Positions 35,088-46,625 of a DNA stretch of 64,000 nt are shown piece by piece. The notes below the pieces were generated by a model. It ran no database searches. It saw nothing but the letters and a program-made list of their open reading frames with translations, and had not been told where the DNA came from. Within the stretch, counting starts at the first letter, position 1, and each line of letters starts with the position of its first letter. The stretch is from assembly GCA_036873755.1 (NCBI GenBank), contig JAVTVY010020477.1, positions 18,353-82,352 of the forward strand, given 5' to 3'. Both the position numbers and the translations under genes were made by a program. This DNA comes from Hanleya hanleyi (taxonomy: Eukaryota; Mollusca; Polyplacophora; Lepidopleurida; Hanleyidae).

Positions 35088-35350
35088 TATGCATAAGAAC
35101 TTAGCAATCCTGGTATGTATGTCTATATTTATATGACAGTCGGTAGAAATACATCAATCTGAAAATATCTTTAATTGCTTATATGTAAGCAAACGAGACA
35201 AACATTAATTTGAACGGATTGATTAGTCATTCTAGTAGAGTTGTCTGTTAAGCCAGTCATATTATTGCAGTCAGTGGTTTGATTCTGTTATTATTTTTTG
35301 TCCATGTGATTGGGAGAGGAGCCATGTGGCTCATTCCTGCAATAAACACA
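35088..35350 (+). other. presumed LINE 3' region
   Basis: Non-coding sequence ending near an aataaac signal at 35342. The exact 3' end of the element is not identified. Confidence 0.4.
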
Positions 35351-37978
35351 CCTATTGATATTTCGGCCAGAAGTACTTTAATTCAAGTGCTACAACCGGA
35401 CAGACTTCTTGACGGGGGTCGCCCATTGAAATTTTGAGGTATGCGTGCTCCTACAAATGACGTCATAATTTTGGGGGTTTTCTCTGCTTTCAGACAGCGG
35501 TGCACAGGCACTCAAATAGTCCCCCAAAGCAACACCTTATTAGGCCTTGAGTTAAAATCAAACTCACTGCGAAACCAAACACATATCATACTCCAATCAC
35601 CTACCACTGGCCTTCAATTATTCGTCGCAACAGAGACTGGAAAAAAATATTGAAAACAATTCACTTCTCTGGCAGAGGCTGCCTAAAGGGGGTTAACGGA
35701 TCGGCACTACTTTTAATAGTGGTCTTGTCCCTAATGATATCACGGAGTAGCCGAATTATAGTTTTCCATACATGAATATACTCGTGTAGCCCCGTGTAGC
35801 CTTGTCGAATGCTGGGAAATCAATTAATTTTCATTTGATCACAAATAATAAAGTGATATAAAAAAAATTACCTATCGCTGAATTGTATCTAGAAATATTA
35901 TAAGTTCTAAAACTTTCCAGGGGACATCTCCCGACCGAGGGTGGAGGCATCCCTGCCACACCCCTGCCTGGCCTCCACAATAAAAGTCGCCCGATGCAGT
36001 GCGACTGCATATGGGCAGATGGACAAAAACGACGATGATAATACAATTTTGTCAAATGGCACGTCGATCAGTTTAATGGTTCTTGAAAAGCAGATCCTTG
36101 AAAATTTGCAGGAAAATTGGGGTAAATCCAATATGGTCACCAGTGATTTGACTGATCGGATCAATTTGCTGATATGCACCTGATCATTTGGCGACAATGA
36201 CAATGTCAACCAGTGCATCAGTGCCGAGAAAAAATACGGCGGAAAGAAAAAATAGTATAACGATAACAAGAGTATGTTAGCCATATGCCTTCTGGCCTCA
36301 AACACTTAATATAGACGCGAGGCGGAGAAAATAATAATATCACAACAATACGAAGTTTTCAGCCATGCGGGCTTGAAGCCCTAAATACAGCCGCGAGGGT
36401 CGATACGGGGTTCCAAACAAGGAGAATCGTCAAAAGGGGCAATAACTGGTAAATTGGCATACATTTGGAAGCTGAGTGAGACTACCCAAATCCCTTTGCC
36501 CGTTTAAATCACTATTTGCTACATGCAAGCAAGTTATATACTGTTGTTTTGTTTTGCTTTCAAACACACATGTAATGGAAAACAGCACCCGAGACACACG
36601 TTTCTGAAATCTGATTCGTCGTAGACGCCTCCTCCTTCGTCGAGCTGAATAGGTTAGTAGGTTTAAATATGTGTAGTCGTACAGAGGAGGCGCTTCTCAC
36701 AGTCTTTATTCTTTTATTCTTGCATTCACATTAGAACATGAGGGCCAATTACGAATGAAAGAATTATATTTTGTTGTACCATACAACAAATTGAGAATTC
36801 TTATCTCATGGGCTTGCGGATTTATTTCCATTTGAAAATTCAAGATGGCGACCAAACCACGTGGCCTAGATACCTAAGTTTAGCCTATTATTGATTGCAA
36901 TGTTAAGGAACATATAGGTAGTCATTTCCCCCGTCCAAATCCGTTATTTGAAAATCCGACAAATTTTGATTCGTCGACTGTGGTCATCTTTTGTCATAAT
37001 AACCCATCCCATTGATCACGATTGCGAAGATTCGCGCCGATTGGTGCAATGATTTCGGCCGATGAAGAAGATCTTTAAAAAATTTCCAAAATCGCGGAAA
37101 ATCCAAGGTGACTGCTAGTGGATTTAGCCGATCGATTATTTCTGATGAAATACACTAGATCTAGCAGATACCGGTAACACTGCCAAATTAGACATCATCC
37201 CCGTAGCGGTTTCGAAATAACGAACGAGAAAAAAATATGGCAGGAAAATAATAATAACATAACGATACAAAGAGGTTTCCAGTCATGCCTGGATGGGAAC
37301 CCCAATTACTCAAGTTTGATACATTTCACTTGTTTTGATATGTTCTGACCATATCTGTCACCTATGTGGTCATTCTTCAAGATGGCAACTGGGTTACTTT
37401 TGAAGAGTGACACCTTGAATATCAAACAAAAAGGGCTGTCCGCTTTAACAATTTGATCTGGAGCCCAATCGTGAAATACGTTTGAAATTAGTGACATCCA
37501 AATTCAATAGAACAGCATCTAAAACGCATGTATAATATTGCACATATTTTCCTTCCTACTGTCGAGGTTCGAACTGAACCGGTCTTATACATGTATACCC
37601 CGCACCAAAGGAGTTGCTGGTCGTTTTAAATTTTTGGGCTTTTCTATATTCTATTGGCATAAACAGGTCAGTTGGATTACAGTACCCTCCATACGGACGC
37701 GAGCCGGGTCATATATATCCAGATTCCATTCATCAGGACATTCCTTTCTACTGATCTAAAGAGTGTTGTTTCCGACTCTTCCATCGTGTCATTTGCCTTA
37801 GCGAAACCCAGATCCAGATACAATGGCCCTCGGGGCCCACACGTTGCTTCTACACCGGTAAAAATATATATATAAATTTCTCAGAGAACAAAACGTTTTC
37901 CTATCTGTTCATGAATCGCAATCTGAGCAATTATCATAAGAATGTGTCTCTTGTATAAATTAGCGATATAGTCTGCTG
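35351..37978. other. non-coding with dispersed repeat fragments
   Basis: Fragments at 36230-36420 (cggcggaaagaaaaaatag, aacgataacaa, ttttcagccatgcgggc) and 37190-37305 (atatggcaggaaaataat, aacgatacaaagaggtttcc) are two copies of one repeat also seen inverted at 13810-13930. No gene is supported. The frames at 35907-36305 and 35941-36183 lack motifs. Confidence 0.5.
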
Positions 37979-37980
37979 TA

Positions 37981-38607
37981 CAGGGTGAGTAAAAAAAATG
38001 TCCACCTGTGGTTTTGTTCATTTATTCATAAGAAGTTACAATTTATTGTGTACATGAATAAAACAAATGGAAGGGTGCTTCATCTCTTCACTATATTCAG
38101 CCATGGTATGTTTTATTCATGGAAGAAAATATACATATATTGTGTGTAAACCAATGGCACTCATGAAAGGAAAGTGCATTCTCTCCATAACGCAGAAATG
38201 CGTGAACACAGCAGTTGATGAAGAAACATAAATGAGACTCTTCGCTATTTTTCTATTTTCAGATATTTCTGTTGCACATTTTCCAATGCCAAGAAACAAC
38301 TCTCGGAGAGAAAGTCTTAAAGTGCAACAGAGATACCGGAAAACAGCTGAACATGTGGACTGACTCATTCCTTTGTCCGTTTTCATGCATTTCCACATTA
38401 TGCTGACAATGCACTTTCTATCGATGAAAGTCATTGGTATATACACATTATCTGTATATTTTTGTCCATAAATAAGACATACAATATGTGTTTATATCAC
38501 AGAGAGGAAGCACCGTTCTTTGAGTTATATTCATATACTCAATAAATTATATCTTCAGATGAATAAATTAACAAAACCACAGGTGGACTTTTTTTTTACT
38601 CACCCTG
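37981..38607. mobile_element. mariner/Tc1-like miniature element
   Basis: The ends are inverted repeats of about 48 bp: CAGGGTGAGTAAAAAAAATG at the left and the matching complement ending ACTCACCCTG at the right, with two or three differences. The left flank is TA and the right flank TT. From known families, TIRs beginning CAGGGTGAG with a TA target are typical of mariner/Tc1-type elements. At 627 bp it is too short for a transposase and the internal frames (38117-38446 minus) show no D,D motif. It is probably a non-autonomous derivative. Confidence 0.75.
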
Positions 38608-40130
38608 TTAATTCCACTCCTCTCCTATATCTCCTATCCTAGATTAACTTCCTAGTGATGAAGGTTAAAATACACTAAATGACGATACTTCCTCAAAATC
38701 GCAAAAACTCGTGGTTAGAATATTTCGCATTAAATGTACTGTGGTTTATGGACTGGGCAATATTCGAAGTCAACTTTTAGGGGTACTGCATGCTAAAAAT
38801 GTTCCAAATAAATCCTACAAAATTTGTGACACTGGCGGCTCCGTTCTCGGTGTATGACAAAATTCGACAAATACGACGACGTGAACATGTCGAAACATCA
38901 TAAACCACTGGTATGAGAACACGGTGAATTACACTGTGATGACGTGCGTGTGATGTGAACAGCGGTGAATAAAACACCATGTAGTTTAATAAATATTAGT
39001 TTTATGTGATGGCGATTTCCGTCCCTCTCTCCGCCCGTCTGTTCACCCGTCTGTCCGCATGGTGTTCGGCCTCAGCAAATGTCCATCTACAGTCTCAACT
39101 TTGAGTGAATGGATACGTTGGATTGAGACGTTCTGTCGCATACGAAAATTACGATGAAATTCAGAGGTCAAGGTGATTTTGCACAAGAAATGATTGAAAA
39201 TAGCAAGAAACGACTTTGTATATCATCATCAGGGGTAGGCGCATGCCAAATTTGAGACGAAGATCAAAAGGTCATGTCCACTGTTACCATTCTCAATCAG
39301 GAAATCATAAAAATATCAATTGCACACTAAATTGATGTCAAGATCACTAACAAAGACATCGAGAAATTATTGAATTTTGCAATTTTCACGAGGGGATACA
39401 TTGAGGGAGGGTGGGGTGTTAAGGATGTCCGCTGGTGGTTTTTGACTTTGGCAGCCATTTTGCCTGTTTTTCTATTGGGTTATCTCCCTTCCCTAGGTTA
39501 AGAGATGGGGATTTCCTTTAAAAGCCTTCTAGCCGAGAATTTTGCACACCAACATCCATCCAATTTGCTAAATTTTGATAGACATTGTGATTATCTAATA
39601 CCAGTTAGAATATAAGAAAAAGTTAAATACTATTTATATGAATTTTTCACGAATATGCTCCAAAACTAGGGCTATTCCCTATGCTTTCTGGGTTATCAAA
39701 TTGAGCATGGGTCAGTCCACTTAACGTTGCCTACAGCTAAAAATTCACACCAACCTATATTTTTTCTTTGTTTTTCCTCATATTACACAATTATGAATGC
39801 AACAACACACATTATTCAAAAAGTTAATTACTTTGATTTACCACCAGCGGACATCCTTAAGTACCAAAGTAGAGGTCCAAAGATCAAGGTCAGTCAGCCC
39901 GAAGATCAGGATTTAGTTGAGAATCCGAGGACAACTCCGATCTTAACTCCAATTCAGGGCTGAAGTATGTGAGCCAATTTCATGTATACCACTAAGTCAT
40001 GGCAAACACATTCATTTTGGGATGTAATCTCTACAGTTCAAGATTGTGTAATGCTTCCTTTGGATACCATGAAAAGGAGAGGCTTTTAATTGTAAGGTCA
40101 ATAGGTCAAGGGTCACTGAATTCTCAAACA
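38608..40130. other. non-coding with inverted fragment of the LINE-insert repeat
   Basis: At 39000-39330, tggcgatttccgtccctc, gtctgttcacccgtctgtcc, ggtcaaggtg and tcaggaaatcat are the inverse of motifs in 31740-33350. The remainder, including the 78-codon frame at 39727-39963, has no recognised function. Confidence 0.5.
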
Positions 40131-40395
40131 AGGCAGCCCTGTGGGGCTTCCGGGGATTGACCTGGGGTTTCGTTGTGCACACTCCAGCCCATGGTATGAA
40201 TAGGCCTCAGCCCCTCACAGAGCTCTAACTGGGGCACCCATGGGGTTTCCGGATGTGAAAAGGAATAGGAATCCACCCGTGGGGTCCCGGGTGTTAAAAG
40301 GAATAGATCCTACCCGTGTGGTTTCCGAGTGTGAAAATGAATAGGAACCAAATTTCGTGATATGACCGAAATAGTGTTGAAAGAGACGTTAAGTA
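40131..40395 (+). repeat. dispersed repeat ending in the gacgttaa core
   Basis: gtggggcttccggggattga (also at 18682), followed by gaaaaggaataggaatccac and cccgggtgttaaaaggaata (related to 60195-60265), and ending in gatatgaccgaaatagtgttg. This appears to be a longer form of the short interspersed repeat seen elsewhere. Confidence 0.65.
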
Positions 40396-40404
40396 TTTGC
40401 CGGC

Positions 40405-40605
40405 ATCATTGAAAACTGTTGACCGCTTCTCTCTTGCAGGAAACTAGCCTATGTTTATGTACACTATGATTGTCTTTTTGAATTTGGTGCTAATACTGTT
40501 ATATGGAAATGGAATAGGTCTTTGGATTATGGACGCGGATATTCGCTAATGGACGACGGCTGGATTATGAATGACGGACTAGACGCTTGTAATATCCATA
40601 ATCAC
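40405..40605 (-). repeat. Penelope-associated fragment including the 61-bp segment
   Basis: The reverse complement of 61211-61400, more than 90% identical by eye (ccggcatcattgaaaactg, ggtctttggattatgg), with the 61-bp segment at 40533-40593. To the right the match stops at once: here the next bases are atccataatcac. The segment plus its flank forms a weak inverted pair, ggattatgg...atatt and aatatccataatc. Confidence 0.7.
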
Positions 40606-42150
40606 AAACATGGCAATACATTGGTAAAGCCAATTGCTGTACATTCCAAATCAAAATATGTTTGTTGTGCGGGCGTGTATTGTCAATTTTGATTTGTGTT
40701 CCGTTTCGAACGCCATGTCTTCAACATAATAGTAGAGCAAATTATCGGTGTAATTAACCCTGAATGCCCAGTGACTCGTGGCGACACGGAATATATGACT
40801 AAAACATTGAGATTTCATCCCTTGAGAGCAAAACTAAGATATAGAGTATGGTAGGAGTATATAGATGACCGTGTTGTGTATGAAGTGGTCTCCATATAGA
40901 AAAGCGTTGTTATGTATAATCGTGTTGTGCACAAAACATATCGTATTTGCGAATCATGACAATTTGCTCTTCCTCAGAAAATAAGATGTTTTGCGCACGC
41001 ACGTTCTGTCAATACCTTTTATATATGACGGCACTGTTCAGACTAGCTGATTTTATTTACACAAACGTTCGCAGATACATCTTTTTCCTGTGGGTGGGAC
41101 AGAAGTGAGTCAAGTACGAGTGTCTGAAACCTAAATGACCTATATTTAGTTTCTTATCTGACTGAAGGCTCATCATCTTCATTTAAGAATTCGAATAGTG
41201 TATTCAAAGTAAAGGAAAACAGGCACTATGGTTCTGAAACGTGATTTATGTTATTAAATGTAGTGGAGGGAATACAAATTACAAAGGGCAAACAATGGAG
41301 AGATCGCGTTCGAATGCATTAACAACAACTACTCACCGACAATTTAAAATTGTTCCCTTTCTTTAAGATCACTCCTGTGTTTTATTGTTGTTTTTATATC
41401 AGAGATTTTTATATTAGAAAAACAAACTATCTTATTGTGAGTGTATATTATCTAGTATTTTCATATCTTGATATTTGTGTCGGTTTCGCAACATGACTGG
41501 TACGGGACTGTGTTATGTTATGCAATATTTCATACATCGGTAATTAAATTCTTAATTACTTCCATTATAATGTGTTCATATTATTTATTTTTGTGTCAGA
41601 GCTTTTAATATTACAGATACAAATTTTCGTATAGTGATTTTATATTATCTGGTATTTTATATCGATTCGACCAATTATTGTATGCATCTTAACTTTGTTA
41701 TTAATTCGCTTAAATCGTTCTACAGTAAAAATTGTTTTATCATCGTAAAAGACTTGATTTGAGGCGATCCGTACTGGCAGGCCCGTGTATTATATAAATG
41801 GCTTCCATGTAAGTGGAAAGAAATTTGCTACCTTGCTTTTGATGGTAGTATTATTGATAAAGAGCTTTGGTCCGCGAAATTTATTAATCTCGCGAAAATA
41901 GAAAGTGAAACTGCTTCGAATATCAAAGTTCACTTCTCGGTTTACATCTCGGTGGTCGCCTACACTAAATACTTTCTTTACTATTGTGATGACGGTTAAA
42001 TAATAATTGGTGTATAGGTTAAACGTGATAACGTTTTGTAGTATCTACGTCTTGACACAGCTGCTAGCAGATTATGATGTGTGCAATGGCGACTGGTATG
42101 CTCTTTGAATAAAGAATATAGCAAAGCAGAAATCTTTAGTTATATTGGTG
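40606..42150. other. AT-rich non-coding stretch
   Basis: No gene or clear repeat structure recognised. Confidence 0.5.
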
Positions 42151-42650
42151 AAATATATTCGAGGAGGAAAAATTGACGACGTCTGGTGAATAAAAAGAAC
42201 CAAATGACTTTACAAGAGTCTCCCTGGGTACCTAATATTCAGGATACAATAGCCGTGAAACCTGATGACGTTTACCCTTCTTTCTATCCCATGATGCATT
42301 GTTTATCTATGCCAACTGAATTACAGTTTCCACCTGTGTAGCCCAGAGATGGCGGATTTATACTTCACTTATTCCCATAATGCAGTGCAGTGATGTCATC
42401 AGGTTCAAGGTCTATAGGGAGGATTCTAAACCGCGCTTTTATTGCAGTCACGTGGAAAGTATGAATTAACTACACGGCCCCTAGTACCGGCTTGAACCGA
42501 ACTAGATAAGCTAGACAGGGAGTTGTGATGACAGATCAGCTCAATAACTCATTTAATGTTAATGGATAAGCTCGCAGGGAGCGTCTGATGGAGTAAACGC
42601 CTAAACATGAGGTAAACCTGGTAAATGCAAGAATACTCAGAAAACCTAAC
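42150..42650. repeat. dispersed repeat with nested miniature element
   Basis: A family marked by aaattgacgacgtctgg, agctgtgatgacagatcag and ggcgtctgatggagtaaac. Copies lie at 42480-42650, 42790-43165, 50455-50835 and (inverted) 44395-44705, with partial copies at 42150-42240 and 59225-59285. Within this copy, 42256-42412 has inverted ends (aacctgatgac, gtcatcaggtt) and looks like a separate miniature element of about 157 bp. Confidence 0.6.
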
Positions 42651-42769
42651 CTGTAATACCCGACGTCGTACGGCTCAAACTTCTCACCAAAACCATAAAC
42701 ATACGTATTTTTGTCAAATGCCATGTACAGAGGGCGAGTCTGGGGGACTAACAGTTCACCAGCAGAATC
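42651..42769 (-). CDS. 119-nt exon-like segment, intact frame
   Basis: Bounded on the minus strand by an acceptor (gtgtatggcag) and a donor (AG|GTTAGG). It encodes 39 residues and two further bases, including RPLYMAFDKNTYVYGFGEKF followed by EPYDVGYY. The YGFGEKF piece loosely recalls the G-x-G-E-[RK]-F motif in the N-terminal domain of glycoside hydrolase family 31, but one short motif is weak evidence. Copies of the same length at 43165-43283 and a degraded copy at 19794 show that the segment is duplicated with its flanking repeat. It may be a true exon in a tandemly duplicated gene or a captured exon within a repeat. Confidence in the function is low. Confidence 0.35.
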
Positions 42770-43164
42770 CTGCCATACACAGGTAATAAATTGGACGGAT
42801 ATGCAAGAGGTGAGGAAAATTGACGACATCTGACGACTTAAAAGCAACCATATGATTCCACAGGAAAGTTTTCCTCGGCACCTCACCTTCAGACCCGTGA
42901 ATACGGTTGATTCTCAGACGTAGCCTTAGTATCTCGCCGCGCATTTATTGCATCTGCTCATGTGGAGACGATTAAGTATCCACACAGTGCTCACTACCGG
43001 CTTAAGCGGAATTAGATAAGCTAGCTCGGGAGCTGTGATGAGAGATCAGCCCTAACAAATAACTCAACGGATGTTAATGGAGAAGCATCGAGGGCGTCTG
43101 ATGGAGTAAACGCCTCAGCATGAGGTAAACTTGGTAAATGCAAGAATACACAGGAAAAACTAAC

Positions 43165-43283
43165 CTGTAATGCCCGACTTCGTACGGCTTACATTTCCCA
43201 CCAAAATAATAAACCTACATATATATGTCGAATAACATGTACAGAGGGCGGGCCTCGGAGACTAACAGACCACCAGCAGAATC
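43165..43283 (-). pseudogene. second 119-nt exon-like segment, with stop codon
   Basis: Same length and same splice-site positions as 42651-42769, with most of the frame conserved (ARPLYM, YYFGGK). An in-frame TAG replaces the residue before the conserved V-Y, and the Gly-Glu of the motif is changed to Gly-Gly. It is a dead paralogue about 515 bp upstream on the minus strand. Confidence 0.5.
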
Positions 43284-43554
43284 CTATCATATACAGGTAA
43301 TATGCATCTTTGATGTGTAACTGAATAATGATGCGTAGCTTTTATTCCGGTTGGTACAAGGTTAAGTAATTAGTTAAACACATGATAAGGTCAACCAATG
43401 TTACCTCACAGTTGCATAATGGTATAGTACTTATATGTTGTAATGGTCAACAATCCTATAAGACTACACAGTAATACAGTTGGTTAAACAGATAAGGATA
43501 ATTTCAACTGATCTTACTCCACAATATTATAATGGTATAGCGTGCACTCTTCGG

Positions 43555-43680
43555 GAAAAGGGTTCTAGGTAGAACCGTAAAGGGTTCTTCAGCTCATAGC
43601 TGTTGGCAGAACCCTTCATAAAGGGTTCTACTCGGACAAATTTGTTGCCATATGGTTCTACGTAGAACCCTCTTTATAAT
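43555..43680. repeat. short array of agggttctacgtagaaccct words
   Basis: Over 125 bp the word agggttcta or its complement tagaaccct occurs about seven times, including the palindrome ggttctacgtagaacc. It probably belongs to the class of short-palindrome miniature elements seen throughout the window. Confidence 0.65.
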
Positions 43681-43814
43681 TTATATATAGCAGCAGTATA
43701 CTCTGTACAATAACGTATGACAATTTTACGAGCAAGGATGGAAGGGAAGTAACTTTGTACGGATAACGCTATCTTCACATTTGAAGTGAGTTTTGAGAGA
43801 GAACGAGTAAATCA

Positions 43815-43885
43815 GTCGTCAGCGAGATTCGAATCTATGACCCCGGCGTATCGCGACTATGCGCTATCGACTGAGCTATGAGGAC
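43815..43885 (-). tRNA. tRNA-like pseudogene or SINE head
   Basis: On the minus strand it contains the A-box-like tagctcagtcgatagcgc and a B-box-like gattcgaatc. The acceptor arms (gtcctca / tgacgac) pair poorly. It is best read as a degenerate tRNA-derived sequence and is very unlikely to be charged. Confidence 0.4.
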
Positions 43886-44064
43886 CCATGGGTATTACAC
43901 CCGTGGATTGTCCTTGTGATGGCCAACCTTCTTTCCGGGTGTTGCAATGTGCGCTACTGGCTTTTTTATGAAAAAATGATATTTAATATGGCGTAGACAT
44001 GTAGTCCGCCACTGAGCATATATACATACATGAAAGGGACAATCCACGGGTGTAATACCTATGG

Positions 44065-44134
44065 GCCGTCATAGCTCAGTCGGTAGAGCATCGGCGCGAG
44101 AAGGCGGGGTCGAGGTTCGAATCCCGCTGACGAC
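44065..44134 (+). tRNA. tRNA-like sequence, probably not functional
   Basis: The acceptor stem GCCGTCA/TGACGAC has one mismatch. The D arm GCTC...GAGC is intact, and the T loop gttcgaatc is typical, so the pol III A and B boxes are present. The anticodon arm has a mismatch, the base before the anticodon is C rather than the near-invariant T, and the T stem (cgagg/cccgc) does not pair. A working tRNA is therefore unlikely. It could serve as a pol III promoter for a SINE-like repeat. Confidence 0.45.
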
Positions 44135-44394
44135 CAACTTATTCTTTCTCTCTCAAAAATCATTTCATATGTATTTATGCTCTGTGGCGGGCTATACGCC
44201 AGACCAAATATCGTTTCTTCGCCATCTTCACAAGTTAATTATGTTGAGTGCATATTTTTGACCGACCCTGACAATCCTATTAAAATTCATGTCTTAGATC
44301 CTCGGATTAGTATGAAACTAGTTTAAATAAAACACCCTTTACAGAAGGTTTAAATAGACACCCTGATGGCAGATGGCAGTGATCCCTTGACGTG

Positions 44395-44705
44395 TATGTG
44401 AAGGCGTTCACTCCATCAGACGTCCATGATGCTCATACATTAACATCAGATGAGTTGTTTAAGCTGATTTGTCATCACAGCTCCCGAGCTAGCGTATCTA
44501 ATTCCGGTGCTAGGGGTCGTGTGGATTCTTCATAGTCTCCACATGAACATCTGCAATAAAAGCGCGGCTGAGATACTAAGGCTACGTCGGAATCCACCGT
44601 ATTCTCGGGTCTGAATCATTGGTGTCGAAAAATACTTTCCTGTAGAGTCATATGGTTGCTTTTTAGTCATCATACGTCGTCAATTTTCCCCACATCTTGC
44701 ATATC
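44395..44705 (-). repeat. inverted copy of the aaattgacgacg dispersed repeat
   Basis: The reverse complement matches 50455-50770 across most of its length (gcgatatgcaagatgtgg, tgactctacaggaaag, cacggtgga-like block, agctgatctgtcatc region). Confidence 0.7.
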
Positions 44706-44711
44706 GCTACA

Positions 44712-45315
44712 AATTAACACCCTAGACAGGTGTTCATAAACACCCCAATACCATTATTGGGAGAGTCAATACACACCTTGGGGTGTTAAGTAACGCCTTA
44801 CACAGAAGGGGCTAATAAGCATCACAAATCCCAAATGAGAGGGGTCAATGAACACATTGGGTTTTATTCAGTACTTTATACTGATGGTGTTAATAAACCC
44901 CCCAAATGTCATACTAAGATGTGTCAATAATTATAATGGAGAGTTACCCAACAACATAAGCGGAAGGTGTTAATGAACACCAAATGTCCTTATAGAAGGT
45001 GTCAATAAACAACCCATGTATGCTACTCTACACTCTTTACGAAGGGTGTAAACGAATACCTCCATACCAACAGGTGTCGATGAACAATTTTTGTGTTATT
45101 TAACACCTCTCACAGAGTGTGTTAATGAACACCAAAGCCCCATAACAAACACCCTAGGGTGTTGTTTAACACCTTCCATGTGGGGTGTTAATTAACATTC
45201 CATTGGTGGGTGGGTTAGTTAATATCAAAAAGGGTGCTAACACTGGGAAAAGCCATTTACGCTCTTATTGGGTGTCCGTCTACACCCCTATATCCGAGTG
45301 TGTATAGCGAACACT
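44712..45315. repeat. array of ggtgttaatgaacacc words
   Basis: Over 600 bp the word ggtgtt(a/c)a(t/a)naacacc and halves of it recur about twenty times on both strands, with intervals of roughly 20-40 bp. The left edge tatcgctacaaattaac and right edge gtgtatagcgaaca share tatcgcta/tagcga in inverse, which may be terminal repeats. Confidence 0.7.
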
Positions 45316-45439
45316 TTTCTTATTTGTGTGGCAAGAATTAGCTTGTCTGGCACTTTCAATTTCAAAAGTTCTAAGAAAATGGAAGAAATCTTTTAGCGGA
45401 CTCTTCGTTTTGTTTACACTGAGTGTTTACACATAGTGA

Positions 45440-45790
45440 TTGTATGCTCTCGTATTAGACCTACGAGGACTGGGGGGCATTAATCCCCCTATCAAACTTT
45501 CTACCTGATCCCTGGAACGACACAAAACTGAAAGGTGACACTCCTTGACTTTGTAGTTTATCATATTGTGATCATTTTGATGCTATTTGCTTTACCCCTC
45601 GAGCAAGGAGCATGGACAAATTCAGTATAGCCACCATCTGAAGTACCAGAAAAAGTTATGTTCTCGTCATTTTTCCTTAAAATTTCTGCTTTTCCGAGAG
45701 AAGAACTCGGCAAAAAATATTTTAGTTCATATCAGATTATTATTTACTAAGTTATCATGCAGTTCCTGCAAAGGAAACTCATAAATAAAC
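45440..45790 (+). repeat. repeat shared with 52125-52440
   Basis: Collinear similarity over about 330 bp: tttgtagtttatcatattg, cccctcgagcaaggagcatg, aaatttctgcttttccg and atcatgcagttcctgc. The similarity resumes at about 46630 (ccgacaaatagaccaaaaaac) against 52455, so 45790-46625 is an insertion into this copy. Confidence 0.65.
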
Positions 45791-46625
45791 ATGAAGCTGC
45801 GCTATCGAAGCCCCTCGGCTCTGAACCCCAGCCATTACAATGTAAGGGTGTCTCTACCAATTGATTGGCTTGTGGGAAGAAATATTTACCCCTGGTATTG
45901 TAAGTGTACTTTCTTTGAAAAAAAAGAAGTTTTCCAGTCATTCAATCAATAAATAAATGTGATAGTATACTAACATGATATAGAAATAATATGCAAACTT
46001 AACATAGGAATTAGTGGATTTTGTTAGACAAGGGGCATAACTCTGCAAAATACTTTTTGACACGACTCATTTTCGATAGGCATCTAGTGTCATTTTCAAA
46101 ACAGATTTGCAGGCATTCTTCGCATTGTGTAAGAGAATAAATCAATAAATCAGTCATCCTATCAATAAATAAATGTGATAGTATACAAACATGATATAGA
46201 AATTATATGCAAACTTAACATAGGAATTAGTGGATTTCATTAGACAAGGGGCATAACTCTGCAAAATACTTTCTGACACGACTCATTTTCGATAGGCATC
46301 TAGTTCAGGTCAAGAGAAACAACTGTATCACGTTAGGATGTTGTATATGGAACGGTTCTGAAATTATCACAATAACAAATCATAAATGGATTTTTATTTG
46401 TAAAAAGGGGCATAACTCTGCAAAATATTGTCCGAGATGACTCATTTTCGATAGGCTTCTGATTTACGTGAAGATAAATAGATGTAACAAGTTTGGTTGC
46501 CATGCATGAAACGGTTCTGTAGATATCGCGGTAACGGACGTACGGACGTACAGACGTACTGACGGACGGACAGCCGTACATGATGACGACAATACCCCTA
46601 GGCCAAAGTTGGCCGAGGGGTAAAA
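45791..46625. mobile_element. inserted mollusc-type repeat with ggggcataactctgcaaaa units
   Basis: The block ggggcataactctgcaaaat with gactcattttcgataggc occurs three times (about 46030, 46250 and 46410); the first two copies are near-identical over about 120 bp. The 3' end is a gacgtac/gacgga array (46535-46578) followed by ggccaaagttggccgagggg. It interrupts the 45440/52125 repeat. No protein is encoded. Confidence 0.65.

Larger units (their letters stand above)
43790..44158. repeat. inverted repeat with a tRNA-like sequence in each arm
   Basis: The arms, about 43790-43925 and 44035-44158, are imperfect inverted repeats of about 125 bp (outer edge tttgagagagaa, inner edge ggacaatccacgggtgtaat). 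Each arm contains a tRNA-like stretch reading outward from the centre. The 110-bp spacer has no feature. Confidence 0.75.

Noticed and set aside
38117..38446. Transposase fragment inside the mariner-like element
   Set aside because: The 109-codon minus-strand frame shows no helix-turn-helix or D,D(D/E) residues that I can recognise.
44065..44134. functional tRNA gene
   Set aside because: T stem does not pair, the base before the anticodon is not T and the acceptor has a mismatch; it also exists as an inverted degenerate pair. Listed only as tRNA-like.
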